The notes: generated from the sequence alone by a model not told the origin. 64,000 nt of DNA from an uncultured Collinsella sp. (GCA_902478545.1 CABSLA010000004.1:1-64000); one strand, 5' to 3'; shown: positions 7,509 through 18,261, counted from the stretch's first letter. Made by a program: numbers and translations.

Positions 7509-10500
7509 ATGCCTGTTCGAATCTATACCACCAATACCGGTACGGACTTGAGCGACGCCGAGGCGGCGTTGCTCGCCGACCTGGTTGCCCGCCACGGGCG
7601 TGCCGTTTTGCTGGCGCCCTCGTTTGCCGAGCTCGACCTGTGCCGTCACGATGCTGCGGTTGCTGGCGCCTCGCTGGGCGTTGACTACAAAACCCCCGCG
7701 TCGTGGCTTCGTTCGCTGTGGGAGCTTATGGGCGATGGCCGCAGCTTTGTCGACAACATGCAGCGCCAGATGCTGTTCTCGGACATGATCGCCCGTCGCG
7801 ACGATGCGGACCTGCAGCCGCTTTCGCGCAGTCAGGGCACGGTGCGCATGCTCGCGCGCATGGCCCGCGATGTGTTGCCGGGCGTAGCGGGAACGGGTGC
7901 CGAGCGCTGCTGCGGCGACGTTTGCCGGCCCGATCCCAAGAGCGACGCCGAGGCCCGCGTGTTCGAGCTGTTGAGTGCCTATGCGAGCGGCTTGGACCGT
8001 CGAGACATGGTCGAGCCCTGCGAGGCGGCTGACCTTATGGCCGAGGTGCTGGCCGACAACCTTCCGGCGTGCGCCCGCGCGGTATGTGTGCGCGGTACCA
8101 CATCGTTTGCGCATGGCCTGCTCGAGCTGCTGTCGGCCGTGGCGAACAACGGGGGAGAGGTCGTTGTGCTGCTTGCCTGCGAGCAGGCGGCAATGCGCGA
8201 GGAACTTGCTGCCGCCTTTGATGCCCGCGGTGTGCTGTTTGAGGCTGCGCCGCTGGGGGAGGGTGCCGCTGCGCCTCAGACTGCCTCCGAGTCCGCCGCT
8301 CAGCCTACCTTTGTAGAGGTTGCCGGCCCTCACGCCCGCGCCCACGCCTATGTGGATGCAATCGATGAGCTGGTAAAAACGTGTGAGGACGCCGCGGTCG
8401 ACGGCGGCGTCGCGGCGTCCGCGGACCCCGCGCGCGTGCTCGTGGTTTCCGCCCGGGCGCCCCAGCTGTTCGGTGAACTCGCTGCCCGTTTGGCGGCGCG
8501 TCACATCGCTGCTGAGACAACCGAGTTCACGGCGTTTTCCCAATCCATCGCGGGCAGGCAGTTCACGGCGCTCGCCAATCTGATCGAGCGCATGAAGGCC
8601 GCTGACGAGGGCACCGCCTCCAAGACCGAGTGGTGGCCCGCGCCGGAGCTTACCGACTGGATTTACAGTCCGCTTTCGGGTGCCGATGCTGCCAGCGCGC
8701 GCACCTTCGACAAGAACATGCGTCTGTCGCGTGGCAAGACCACCACGGCCGTCAAGAGCCTGCTGCAGAGCGTACAGGGCCAGGTGAGGGGTACGCGCAA
8801 AGCTGCCAGTGATGAGAACTGGTTTAAGAACGTGCCGTGCGTGGTCTCGGACGTGTTCCAAGCGCTGTGGCGCGACAAACCCGTGACGGCGCTCAAGGCA
8901 ATGCTCGCCGTCGCCGAGGCGTTGCCCGATCGCGCCCTTGGAGGCCTTGACGGTCAGGCCCGTCGCCAGGCGGAGACCGCCCTGCTGCGACATGCCATCG
9001 ACATCCTTATGAACGACGCCCGCGTGCTCGACGTGTCGCAGGCGGCGACCGTGCCCGTGCTCGATGGTGTCCGCACCAAGGTGGACAAGCGCAGCACCGC
9101 ATACGATTACGAGACCTACGAGGTCGACCGCGCGCCGCGCGCCCAGGTGCGCTTTGCGTCGCTTGCCGATGCGGCAGCCCTGCGCCCCGCCAGCTACGAT
9201 GCCGTGCTGTTTGCCGACGTCGACCTGGACAGTTATCCGCTCTCGCATGAGGAGGGCCCGCTGGCCACGCTGACAGCCGAGCTGCGCCGCGACGGCGTGT
9301 CTTTGGAGCCCGCTGCCCTGCTGCGCGTGCGCTTTGGCCGTGCGATGCAGGCGGCGAGCGGTCCGGTCGCGCTCGCCCGTGTGACGCACGATCGCCAGGC
9401 ACGCGAGTGCTACCCGGCAGCCGTATGGACCGAGCTGTGGGCACATGCCGAGGCCGCTGGCGCTGCCAAGCCCATGCGCGTGGGCGAGGGCGATATCATC
9501 GCCGACTTTGATCCCGCGGCAGGTGAAGGCTTCAAGCGCGAGCGCGTGACCTGTGAAGCCCCTCAGCATCTGAGTGCCGAGGCCGTGCCGTATTTGGTCC
9601 TGCGCCGTCGCGATGGCGAGGGTGAGGACGCGCCGCTCGTGCCGCGTCTGACGTCCGCCTCGCAGATCGAGGCCTATTCGACCTGCCCGCTATGCTGGTT
9701 CGTCTCGTACCGCGTGAAGCCCCAGTCGATCGACGCGGGCTTTGGCAACATGGAAAAGGGCAACTTTGTCCACGACGTGCTGGAGCATCTGCATGCCCGT
9801 CTGCCCCAAGAGGGCATGGAGCGCGTGACGCCCGAGAATCTGCCGCGCGCACAGGAGCTGCTGCACGAGGTCTTTGACGAGACGTTGGCCGAGCACGCCG
9901 GCAAGCGCGGCACGGAGGGCCCGCTGGTGCCGCTCTCTGCGGTGGAGGAACGCCAGGTGGCCGAGATCTTGCCGCAGCTGGAGGGTGTGCTTGCCTACGA
10001 GTCCGAGGCACTTGCCCCCTTTGCCCCGCGCTACCTGGAGTTCGCCTTCAACGAGCTCAAGGTCGAGTATGCCGGTTGGCCGCTTGGCGGGCGCATCGAC
10101 CGCGTGGACGTGGACGCCGAGAATCGTGCCGTGGTGATCGACTACAAGCATCGCACGGGCGTTGAGGAGTTTAAGCTCGCCGACCCCACGGTGCGCGACG
10201 AGGAATCGGGCACGGCGCCCATCGACGATCCGCGCTGGTTGCCACCACATACCCAAACGCTCATCTACGCCCAGGCCATGCGCCGGGCGCTGGATTTGGA
10301 CACCCGCGCGGCGCTCTACTTTTCGACCAAGGGCGGCAAGCCGGCGTTGCGCGGTGCCGCGAGCGCCGAGCTGCTCGAGGAAGAGCGCGGCGACGGCCGC
10401 ATCCCGGGCCTTAAGAAAGGTTTCCCCGGCGAGGGTGGCAGCATGGACTTCGACGTCCTGCTCGATCGCGTTGAGGCCGGCATCGCCGAGCGCCTGCGCG

Positions 10501-10607
10501 AGCTCGAGGCGGGCGACGTCGCCGCTGTCGATCCGACGGCGGCGCAGACCGCGCATGCGCGCTGCTCGTATAACCACGAAGGAACGTTTGTAAGGAGGGA
10601 CGTGTAG
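7509..10607 (+). CDS. AddB-like PD-(D/E)XK nuclease subunit
   Basis: A 1032-residue protein directly upstream of the AddA helicase-nuclease gene (3-nt gap), so very probably the AddB/RexB partner in double-strand-break end resection. The C-terminal quarter holds a RecB-type nuclease: GRIDRVDVD followed by VIDYKHR supplies the D and the D-x-K pair, with a downstream HTQTLIYAQAM region. The N-terminal helicase-like half has no Walker A motif and is very divergent. The Fe-S cluster of classical AddB needs one Cys before the nuclease and three after it. Here I see STCPLC before it and only one Cys (ARCSYN) near the end, so the cluster appears absent. GGAGG lies a few bases before the ATG. Codon use is like the neighbours. 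Confidence 0.8.
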   Translation: MPVRIYTTNTGTDLSDAEAALLADLVARHGRAVLLAPSFAELDLCRHDAAVAGASLGVDYKTPASWLRSLWELMGDGRSFVDNMQRQMLFSDMIARRDDADLQPLSRSQGTVRMLARMARDVLPGVAGTGAERCCGDVCRPDPKSDAEARVFELLSAYASGLDRRDMVEPCEAADLMAEVLADNLPACARAVCVRGTTSFAHGLLELLSAVANNGGEVVVLLACEQAAMREELAAAFDARGVLFEAAPLGEGAAAPQTASESAAQPTFVEVAGPHARAHAYVDAIDELVKTCEDAAVDGGVAASADPARVLVVSARAPQLFGELAARLAARHIAAETTEFTAFSQSIAGRQFTALANLIERMKAADEGTASKTEWWPAPELTDWIYSPLSGADAASARTFDKNMRLSRGKTTTAVKSLLQSVQGQVRGTRKAASDENWFKNVPCVVSDVFQALWRDKPVTALKAMLAVAEALPDRALGGLDGQARRQAETALLRHAIDILMNDARVLDVSQAATVPVLDGVRTKVDKRSTAYDYETYEVDRAPRAQVRFASLADAAALRPASYDAVLFADVDLDSYPLSHEEGPLATLTAELRRDGVSLEPAALLRVRFGRAMQAASGPVALARVTHDRQARECYPAAVWTELWAHAEAAGAAKPMRVGEGDIIADFDPAAGEGFKRERVTCEAPQHLSAEAVPYLVLRRRDGEGEDAPLVPRLTSASQIEAYSTCPLCWFVSYRVKPQSIDAGFGNMEKGNFVHDVLEHLHARLPQEGMERVTPENLPRAQELLHEVFDETLAEHAGKRGTEGPLVPLSAVEERQVAEILPQLEGVLAYESEALAPFAPRYLEFAFNELKVEYAGWPLGGRIDRVDVDAENRAVVIDYKHRTGVEEFKLADPTVRDEESGTAPIDDPRWLPPHTQTLIYAQAMRRALDLDTRAALYFSTKGGKPALRGAASAELLEEERGDGRIPGLKKGFPGEGGSMDFDVLLDRVEAGIAERLRELEAGDVAAVDPTAAQTAHARCSYNHEGTFVRRDV

Positions 10608-10610
10608 ACC

Positions 10611-13600
10611 ATGGATCTTTCGACTTTGATGCCGCAACAGCTGCAGATTGTCAAAACGCTCGACCGCCCGCTGTTTGTCTCGGCGGGCGCCGGTTCGGGT
10701 AAGACCTTTACCCTCACGCGCCGCATCGTCTATGCGCTCTCGCCCGAATCCGGTCCGTTCGTTGAGCATCTGGACCAGGTGCTCGCCATTACCTTTACCA
10801 AAGATGCCGCGGCCGAGATCCGCGACCGCGTGCGCCGTGCGCTTATCGACGAGGGTATGGACGAGGAAGCACTGACCGTCGACGACGCGTGGATTTCGAC
10901 CATTCACGGCATGTGCTCGCGTATCCTGCGCGCGCACGCGCTGGAGCTGGGCATCGACCCCGAGTTCACGGTGCTCACCGATACCGACGAGCTCATGGAT
11001 CAGGCTGTTGAGCATGTGCTGGGTCGCGCGACGGCACCCGATGCCGCCCCCGAGCTCGCGGCATCGCTCAAGGCCCTCTATGCCTGGTATCCCATGGCGG
11101 GCGAGGGCGGTTCCTTTGGCGGCGGTACGACCATCAAGGGTCTGGTGCGCGACCTGCTGGAGCTGTCGAGCCAGTTGCCGGGCGGTATGGACGACGTGCG
11201 CGTGGCGCGCGGCCAGGCCGATACCTCGGCACTCGCCGATGCCTATCGCGCGGCGCTGGGTGCGAGCAAGGCCTCGACCGAGAAGGCGCAGGCGGCGCTC
11301 GATGCCATCGACGCGTTCGAGGCGAGCGGCAAGACCATGGCCGATGCGGCGCGACTCATGATGTCGTGCACCATGCCGCGCGCGAGCAAGGCATTCCCTA
11401 AGGAGCAGGCCGAGCTGCTCAAGGCCGAGGCCGCCGATGCGTTTATCAATATCGTGCTTGCCTGCGGTGGCCCGGCGCTCGATGCGCTGGTGGGCCTGGC
11501 CCGTTCCGTGGAGGCGGAGTACCGTGCGCTCAAGGCCGACCAGTCCGCGCTCGACAATAACGATCTGCTGCGCATGGCATATGAGGCGCTGTGCGATTAT
11601 CCCGCCATCCGAGCCGCCTACGAGGGCCGCTTTAAGATGGTCATGATCGACGAGTTCCAGGATACCGACCAGATGCAGGTCGACCTGATCCGTTACCTGA
11701 CCGGCGCGGGGGAGCGTGCGCTTTGTACCGTGGGCGATGCGCAGCAGTCGATCTACCGCTTCCGCGGCGCCGAGGTCGAGGTCTTCCGTCGCCAGGAGCG
11801 CAAGGTGGGCTTGTCTACCGCGCCCGAGGCGACTGCCGCGGCCGACGCCCCTGCTGGCGAGCTCGTTAAGCTCGTGCGCAACTTCCGCAGCCATGACGAG
11901 GTGCTGCGTTACGTGGCGCGCGTCTTTGATGGCGACGACGGCGGCCTGATGCAGGGCTTTTTGGATCTTGAGGCGAGCGACGGCCGCAAGGACACGCTGG
12001 TGGCAGACGCCTCGCGTCGCCAGGCCCTCTTTGTTGCCGGCGGCAGTACGCAGGAGCGCACACAGGCCAAGGCCCGTGCGATCGCCGAGCGCTTCCGCGC
12101 GCTTGCCGATGCCGGCCAGCCCCAGGGCGGCATGGTGCTGCTGCTGGGCCGCATGACCAACGCCGACGTCTACGCCCAGGCCTTCCGCGACCAGGGGCTC
12201 GACTGCGTCATCGCGGGCGGCTCGGTCTTTGCCCAAGCAGCCGAGGTGCAGACGGTGCGCGCCCTGGTTTGTGCGCTCGCCAATCCGGCCGATACGGCGC
12301 AGGGCCTTATGCCGCTGCTCGCCTCGCCGATGTTTGCACTCGGCGCCCAGGAGTTCCTGGCGCTGGCGACCAAACTCGACGAGCAGACGGGCGAGACGTC
12401 GCGCCGCAACATCGATGCGGGCATCATGAGCGATTCCGATGTGCCGGGTTTGCAAGACTTGCCGCTGGTGACGCGCGCCCGCGAGGTGCTGCGGTATGCG
12501 CTTCGTCGCGTGGGCCGCGATTCGTTCGCCGCCATCGCGCGCGACGTGGTCAACGCCTCCGGCTGGTTTGTACGTCTGGCACAGCGTGGTCCCGAGGGCA
12601 AGGCCATTGCCGCCAACGTGCTCAAGGCGCTCGATGCCGTGGCCGAGGCGGAGGCCGAGTTCGGCAACTCGCCGCGTTCCATCGTGCTGGCCTTCGACCG
12701 CTTCTTGGCGGGCAAGGAAGCCCCGGGTGCCCTCAACGAGGAGGGCGACGGCGCGGTGCGCATCATGACGGTGCATGCCTCCAAGGGTCTGGAATATCCG
12801 GTCGTGGCGGTCGCCGAGTGCTTTGGCGTGCGTAAGTCCTCGGGTGCGGCACAGATGGGTCGCGTCGAGGGCGGAGCACAGGTCGTGGCACTGCCGGCAC
12901 GTTTCGACGGCGTTAAGCTCGCCGACGGTACCTTTGTGAAGGGCGACGACGTCAAAAAGCAGTTTGAGCATGCGTTTAAGGGCAAGGGCACGTCGCTGTG
13001 GCTGCCGCCGGAGCTCATGGAGGACGTCTGTGCGACGGGCTCTCCCGCCGAGGCATTTGCCCGCCTGCGCAACGACGACCTGCGGCTTTCGCTCGAGGAG
13101 CGGGCCCGCTTGCTCTACGTTGCCATGACGCGTGCGCGCGAGCTGGTGATCTTGGCGATGGATGCTGGCGTGAGCCGTGGCAAGGTGACGGCGCCGACCT
13201 TCGATGTCGAGACCGATCTGACCTACGACGTGCTGCGCCGTATTTTGCCGACCGACGCTCTGGACATGCCGCAGCTCGATGCCGACCGCCTGGTGTTCGA
13301 CAACTCCCAGCCGGGCGACTACGAGCTCATTTCGCTTTCGGACTTTACCTTTGGCGAGCAGGCGTTTGAGGCCAACGCTTCGCTGGATGCCGAGGGCAGG
13401 CTTGTTCGTGGCGATGCCGATGCAGATGCTGCCGACGATTCGGCCAGCACAATCGTCCCCGGTCCTGCCGACCCCAAGCCCGATTCGTTTGAGCTTGTGT
13501 ATCCCCAGGCAGTGGGCGTGCGCATGGGCACCTGTCCGTTCCCGGCGCGTGACTCGTATAGCTACTCGTCAATCGCCGCGGCGCTCCATACCGAGACGGA

Positions 13601-14243
13601 AGACCGTGCCGCCGAGGCTCGTGTTCCCATGGACGAGTCCGGCGATGATGCAGAGTCGGATGGCTCGGAAATAACCGATGCAGACGTGGCCGCTGTCGAG
13701 CCCGCCGGCAATCCCATGGCGCTGGGCTCGGCCTTCCACGCCGCCTGCCAGTGGCTCATCGAGATGGGTGCCGACGCGTTGCCCGCTGCGCGCGCCGATG
13801 CGCTGGCGCGTCTGTGGCGCCTGACGCCGGAGCAGCGCGAACGCTTCGACGTTGCCCTGAACCGCTGGCTCAAGTCGGCTGTTCGTGCCGACCTGCTCGC
13901 GTGGCCGTGCATTCACGCCGAGGTGCCGTTCTTTTCACTGGGCTGCGAGGACGAGGACATCGCTCGCTACGGCGCCTATGCCGAAGGCGCCATCGACGCT
14001 TTGGCGACGAACCCGGCGGATTCGTCACGCGCGCTGGTCATCGACTACAAGACGGGCGGCACACCGGACGAGACACCGGAACAGCTGCAGGAGAAGCACG
14101 CCCTGCAGGCGCGCGTCTACGCTGATGTTCTGCACAAGGCGGGCTTTGAGGCCGTGACTGTCAAGTTCGTCCGCGTGGAGCAGGCGAATCCAACCATCTT
14201 CGTCGAACCCGCCGAACCTCAAGTAGTCACCTACAATCTCTAG
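10611..14243 (+). CDS. addA: AddA-type UvrD helicase-nuclease
   Basis: A 1210-residue SF1A helicase with all motifs in order: Walker A AGAGSGKT (residues 25-32), TFTKDAA (Ia), DEFQDTD (II), GDAQQSIYRFRGA (III), VRNFRS (IV), TVHASKGLEYP (V) and YVAMTRAR (VI). The C-terminus carries a RecB-like nuclease with VIDYKTGG, as in AddA. Together with the upstream AddB-like gene it would unwind and degrade broken DNA ends and load recombinase. The SD AAGGAGGG lies at the end of the upstream gene, so translation is probably coupled. Length agrees with AddA (about 1200). Confidence 0.92.
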   Translation: MDLSTLMPQQLQIVKTLDRPLFVSAGAGSGKTFTLTRRIVYALSPESGPFVEHLDQVLAITFTKDAAAEIRDRVRRALIDEGMDEEALTVDDAWISTIHGMCSRILRAHALELGIDPEFTVLTDTDELMDQAVEHVLGRATAPDAAPELAASLKALYAWYPMAGEGGSFGGGTTIKGLVRDLLELSSQLPGGMDDVRVARGQADTSALADAYRAALGASKASTEKAQAALDAIDAFEASGKTMADAARLMMSCTMPRASKAFPKEQAELLKAEAADAFINIVLACGGPALDALVGLARSVEAEYRALKADQSALDNNDLLRMAYEALCDYPAIRAAYEGRFKMVMIDEFQDTDQMQVDLIRYLTGAGERALCTVGDAQQSIYRFRGAEVEVFRRQERKVGLSTAPEATAAADAPAGELVKLVRNFRSHDEVLRYVARVFDGDDGGLMQGFLDLEASDGRKDTLVADASRRQALFVAGGSTQERTQAKARAIAERFRALADAGQPQGGMVLLLGRMTNADVYAQAFRDQGLDCVIAGGSVFAQAAEVQTVRALVCALANPADTAQGLMPLLASPMFALGAQEFLALATKLDEQTGETSRRNIDAGIMSDSDVPGLQDLPLVTRAREVLRYALRRVGRDSFAAIARDVVNASGWFVRLAQRGPEGKAIAANVLKALDAVAEAEAEFGNSPRSIVLAFDRFLAGKEAPGALNEEGDGAVRIMTVHASKGLEYPVVAVAECFGVRKSSGAAQMGRVEGGAQVVALPARFDGVKLADGTFVKGDDVKKQFEHAFKGKGTSLWLPPELMEDVCATGSPAEAFARLRNDDLRLSLEERARLLYVAMTRARELVILAMDAGVSRGKVTAPTFDVETDLTYDVLRRILPTDALDMPQLDADRLVFDNSQPGDYELISLSDFTFGEQAFEANASLDAEGRLVRGDADADAADDSASTIVPGPADPKPDSFELVYPQAVGVRMGTCPFPARDSYSYSSIAAALHTETEDRAAEARVPMDESGDDAESDGSEITDADVAAVEPAGNPMALGSAFHAACQWLIEMGADALPAARADALARLWRLTPEQRERFDVALNRWLKSAVRADLLAWPCIHAEVPFFSLGCEDEDIARYGAYAEGAIDALATNPADSSRALVIDYKTGGTPDETPEQLQEKHALQARVYADVLHKAGFEAVTVKFVRVEQANPTIFVEPAEPQVVTYNL

Positions 14244-14255
14244 CCCTCAGATAAC

Positions 14256-14318
14256 TTGCGGTGGAATAGTTCCTGTATTGCGGTCCAGGTGACCCAAGCG
14301 GGAACTATTCCACCGCAA
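14256..14318. repeat. Inverted repeat element (family A)
   Basis: Perfect 18-bp arms (14256-14273 and 14301-14318) surround a 27-nt loop, just after addA. The arm TTGCGGTGGAATAGTTCC resembles that at 3172-3198 (TTGCGGTGAAATAGGGAC), marking a dispersed family with varying sequence but preserved pairing. Confidence 0.8.
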
Positions 14319-14419
14319 CTGCAAGAGGAGCCGTGTTGGTTTGGCTAGGTTCGGGTGCCGTCCGCGCCGTGCGGTAAAATCGTTCAGTCAGAACACGAAC
14401 CCGCATCGGAGCTCATCAC

Positions 14420-17400
14420 ATGGCATTCGTCCATCTGCACAATCACACTGTTTTCTCGATGCTCGACGGCGCAACCCGTATCCAGGATATGGTCAACCGT
14501 GCCGTTGAGCTTGGCATGCCCGCCGTGGCCATTACCGACCACGGCTACATGTATGGCGTGCCCGACCTAGCGCTGGCCTGCGACGCCGTCAATCACAACA
14601 CGCCCGAGTACAAAACCTGGAGCCACGACAAGGCCTTCTTGGAAAAGGACCGCCGCGACGAGCTGGTGGAGCCCGACCCCGAGGCAAACCCGCGCGAGCA
14701 TGCCCAGTACGTCAAAGACATGGCCATGTGGGACGAGAAGGGCAACATCGACGAGCTCAAACCGCCCCTGGTCATCAAGCCCATCTTTGGCTGCGAGGTC
14801 TACTTTACGCCGGACGAGACCCTTGCCCGCGACCACAAGCCCGAGCTCTACCACATGATCCTTCTGGCCAAGGATCAGGAGGGCTACGTCAACCTAATGC
14901 AGACGGTCTCCGAGGCCGCCGTGCAGGGCTTTTACTACAAGCCGCGCGTGACGCTCGACAACCTGCGCCGCCATGCCAAGGGCATGATCTGCACGAGCGC
15001 CTGTATCGCGGGCATCATCCCCAAATACATCGACCGCGGCGACATGGAAGGTGCCATCAAGTGGGCCGAGACCTTCCGTGACACCTTTGATCCCGGCGAC
15101 TTCTATATCGAGATTCAGGAACACGGCATCACCACCGACAACGGCCTGACCGACGAGCAGATGGACCGCACGCTCATCGACATCGCCAAACAGGTGGGCG
15201 TCAAGGTTATCGCCACCAACGACTTCCACTACCTGCGCCGCGAGGATGCGCCCGTGCAGGACGTCATCATGTGCATTGGCATGAACGCCAAGGTCGACGA
15301 CCCCAACCGCATGCGCATGACCGGCTCGGAGTTTTACATGAAGACCGAGGAGGAGATGCGGGCGATGTTCCCGTATTGCCCCGAGGCCTGCGACAACACG
15401 CTCGAGATCGCCGACAAGTGCTACGTTGAGCTGGACTGGGACTCTATCATCCTGCCGCGCTTTCCGTTGCTCGATCCCGGTGAGACGCACGAGAGCCAGT
15501 TCCGCCGTGAGTGCGAGAAGGGCCTGCGCCAGCACTATGGCGACGACTGGGCCACACGCGAGATCGGTGGCGTCAACATCAAAGAGCGCTTTGAGTACGA
15601 ATACAAGGTCATCTGTGACAAGGGCTTTGCCGCCTACTTCCTCATCGTTGCCGAGTACGTGCAATGGGCCAAGGACAACGGCATCGGCGTCGGCCCCGGC
15701 CGTGGTTCTGCCGCCGGCGCTATCGTCGCCTACGCCATGAACATCACCGCGTTCGACCCGCTCGAGAACGGCCTGATGTTCGAGAGGTTCCTGTCCCCGC
15801 AGCGTACCGAGATGCCCGATATCGATATGGACTTCGACGATGAGCGGCGCCTCGAGGTCGTGGAGCACGTTCGCCAGCTCTACGGTCCCGAGAAGGTCAC
15901 CCACGTCATCACCTACTCGACCATCAAGGCCAAGCAGGCCATCAACGACGCCGCGCGCGTCCTGGACTACCCGGTCTACATGGGCCAGCGTCTGTCCAAG
16001 ATGGTCTCGAGCGACCCCAAGGTCAAGCTCAAGCAGGTACTCGAAAAACAACCCGGCAAAGAGGATCTGTTTAACCCCGACTTTGCCGAGGCCTATAAAA
16101 AGGACGACGACGCCCGCCGCATCATCGACACGGCGCTCTCGATCGAGGGCCTTACCCGTGGCGAGGGCGTGCACGCGTGCGCCGTTCTGATTTGCCGCGA
16201 CCCCGTCAACGAGCACGTGCCCACCAAGCTCGATACCAAGGGCGGCGTCGAGATCACCCAGTACGAGGGCCATACCGTCGCCGACATGGGCCTGCTCAAG
16301 ATGGACTTCCTGGGCCTGCGTACGCTGACGGTTATCTCCAAGGCCAAGGCCAACATCAAAAAGAACTTCGGCATCGACATCAAAGAGGAAGAGATTCCCT
16401 TTGACGACCCCGAGATCTTTAAGCTCATGGGCTCCGGCCACACCGCCGGCGTCTTCCAGGTCGAGTCCGCCGGCATGACGGCCACGATCAAGAACATGAA
16501 GCCCACTGAGTACAAGCACGTCGTAGCATTGATCGCTCTGTACCGCCCGGGCCCGTTGGGCGCCGGCATGGTCTCGTCCTATATCAACCGTATGAACGGC
16601 AAAGAGCCGGCCGTCTCCTATGACGACCGTCTGGACGACATCCTGGGCGAAACCTACGGCACCATGGTCTACCAGGAGCAGGTTATGCTCATCTCCGTCG
16701 AGATGTGCGGCTTCTCCAAGGGCGAATCGGACTCGCGTATCCGTAAGCCCGTGGCTAAGAAAAAGATCAAGCTGCTCACCTCGACGGTGCTCCACTGGGA
16801 GGATGGCTCGGACGAGACCACCTACGACCACTGGATGAACGGCGCTATCAAGAACAACTACACGCGCGAGGTCGCCCAGAAGATTTGGGACGATGTTCTC
16901 GAGTTCGCATCTTACGCCTTTAACAAGTCGCACTCCGCCGGCTACGCCATCCTGGTTATGCAGACGGCATGGCTTAAGGCGCACTATCCGCACGAGTACA
17001 TGGCGGCCGTTCTGACGTCCTACACGGGCAAGACCGACAAGATCGTTCACTACGTCTCGGCGTGCCGTCACGACGGCATCCCCGTGCTGTCGCCAGATGT
17101 TAACGAGTCCGGTACCGAGTTCACGGCTACCAAGGAAGGCGTGCGCTTTGGTTTGGCCGGCATTCGCGGCGTGGGCACCGGCGTGGCGCAGGCGATTATC
17201 GCCGAGCGCGAGGCGGGCGGCCCGTTTAAGACACTGCACGACTTTGTCGAGCGCGTGGACTCGAGCCAGGCCAACCGTCGCGTGATCGAATCGCTCATCA
17301 AGGCAGGTGCTTTCGACTCCACGGGGTATCCGCGTCGCCAGATGATGCACTTCGTGGACAAGAACAACCCCGAGAACATCATCGACGCCGCGATAAAGCG

Positions 17401-18223
17401 CCAGAAGGACCGCGCGAGCGGCCAGACTTCGTTCTTCGACATGTTTGGTGATGTTGAGGGCTCGGGTTTCGAGGTCAGCGTGCCCGATCCGGACGGCCAG
17501 GAATGGGACCGCCACCTTAAGCTGAGCCAGGAGAAGGAGGTTCTGGGCATCTATGTCTCGGACCACCCGCTGCGCCCGTTTGAGTATGCGCTCAGCAAAG
17601 CGCGCGACTTCTCGTTCTCGCAGATCGACACCGGCTACGAAGTTCAGAATCCTACGGGCGGCACCATCAACCAGGAGATTCCCGAGGGCAAGGCGCTGTG
17701 GTGGGCCGGCATGGTCTCGAGCGTGTCCAAGCGCGTGACCAAAAACGGCGACCCCATGGGCATCGTGCAGCTCGAGGACATGGAAGGCGAGGCCACCGTC
17801 GTCGTGTTCCCCAAGACCTATAAAGAGGCCGAGGGGTATCTGTACGGCGAGGTCGATCCCGAGACCGGCGCGCAGCTGTCCGACGCCTTTGTGCGCATCA
17901 AGGGCAAACTCGAGCGCTCTGATCGCGGCGACCAGATCATCGCGCAGGAGATCGTGCCGCTTGAGCTCAACGAGGAGAACAACAAGCCCAAGGTGTTTGA
18001 GGTCATGGTGCCCAACAGCCGCTTTAGCCAGGGCAATATGGCGCGCCTGGCCACGGTGCTCACCGCTAACCCGGGCGGCGACCGCGTGGAGATCTTTATC
18101 GAGCAGGTGGACGGGCGCGTGCTGCGCGCCGAGGTGCCTGCCAAGGTCAACGCGCGCTCGATTCCGCTGCTGGCCGAGGCCAAGGCCATTGTGGGTAACC
18201 AGGGTCGCGTGACGGTGATTTAG
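14420..18223 (+). CDS. dnaE: DNA polymerase III subunit alpha
   Basis: The replicative polymerase catalytic subunit, 1267 residues. The N-terminal PHP domain starts FVHLHNHTVFSMLDG and continues with AITDHGYMYG. The C-family polymerase core contains the palm block PDIDMDFDDERR with catalytic aspartates, and GVGPGRGSAAG. Then come an HhH region and an OB-fold (the TNGD-like block near 17700). The architecture is DnaE1-like rather than PolC: no inserted proofreading exonuclease is seen. The SD is weak. It precedes the SNF2-type helicase by about 40 nt in the same direction. Confidence 0.95.
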   Translation: MAFVHLHNHTVFSMLDGATRIQDMVNRAVELGMPAVAITDHGYMYGVPDLALACDAVNHNTPEYKTWSHDKAFLEKDRRDELVEPDPEANPREHAQYVKDMAMWDEKGNIDELKPPLVIKPIFGCEVYFTPDETLARDHKPELYHMILLAKDQEGYVNLMQTVSEAAVQGFYYKPRVTLDNLRRHAKGMICTSACIAGIIPKYIDRGDMEGAIKWAETFRDTFDPGDFYIEIQEHGITTDNGLTDEQMDRTLIDIAKQVGVKVIATNDFHYLRREDAPVQDVIMCIGMNAKVDDPNRMRMTGSEFYMKTEEEMRAMFPYCPEACDNTLEIADKCYVELDWDSIILPRFPLLDPGETHESQFRRECEKGLRQHYGDDWATREIGGVNIKERFEYEYKVICDKGFAAYFLIVAEYVQWAKDNGIGVGPGRGSAAGAIVAYAMNITAFDPLENGLMFERFLSPQRTEMPDIDMDFDDERRLEVVEHVRQLYGPEKVTHVITYSTIKAKQAINDAARVLDYPVYMGQRLSKMVSSDPKVKLKQVLEKQPGKEDLFNPDFAEAYKKDDDARRIIDTALSIEGLTRGEGVHACAVLICRDPVNEHVPTKLDTKGGVEITQYEGHTVADMGLLKMDFLGLRTLTVISKAKANIKKNFGIDIKEEEIPFDDPEIFKLMGSGHTAGVFQVESAGMTATIKNMKPTEYKHVVALIALYRPGPLGAGMVSSYINRMNGKEPAVSYDDRLDDILGETYGTMVYQEQVMLISVEMCGFSKGESDSRIRKPVAKKKIKLLTSTVLHWEDGSDETTYDHWMNGAIKNNYTREVAQKIWDDVLEFASYAFNKSHSAGYAILVMQTAWLKAHYPHEYMAAVLTSYTGKTDKIVHYVSACRHDGIPVLSPDVNESGTEFTATKEGVRFGLAGIRGVGTGVAQAIIAEREAGGPFKTLHDFVERVDSSQANRRVIESLIKAGAFDSTGYPRRQMMHFVDKNNPENIIDAAIKRQKDRASGQTSFFDMFGDVEGSGFEVSVPDPDGQEWDRHLKLSQEKEVLGIYVSDHPLRPFEYALSKARDFSFSQIDTGYEVQNPTGGTINQEIPEGKALWWAGMVSSVSKRVTKNGDPMGIVQLEDMEGEATVVVFPKTYKEAEGYLYGEVDPETGAQLSDAFVRIKGKLERSDRGDQIIAQEIVPLELNEENNKPKVFEVMVPNSRFSQGNMARLATVLTANPGGDRVEIFIEQVDGRVLRAEVPAKVNARSIPLLAEAKAIVGNQGRVTVI

Positions 18224-18261
18224 GGACGGCGTTGCAGGTCTGCGCGAGATTGGAGGAAGTG

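Noticed and set aside
7422..9569. Very long open frame on the minus strand opposite the AddB-like gene
   Set aside because: Composition is that of a mirror frame of a GC-rich gene (His/Arg/Gly/Ala-rich, no domains), and the plus-strand protein has clear nuclease motifs. The same applies to minus-strand frames at 9690-12971 and 14894-17566 and the plus-strand frame at 57696-59687.
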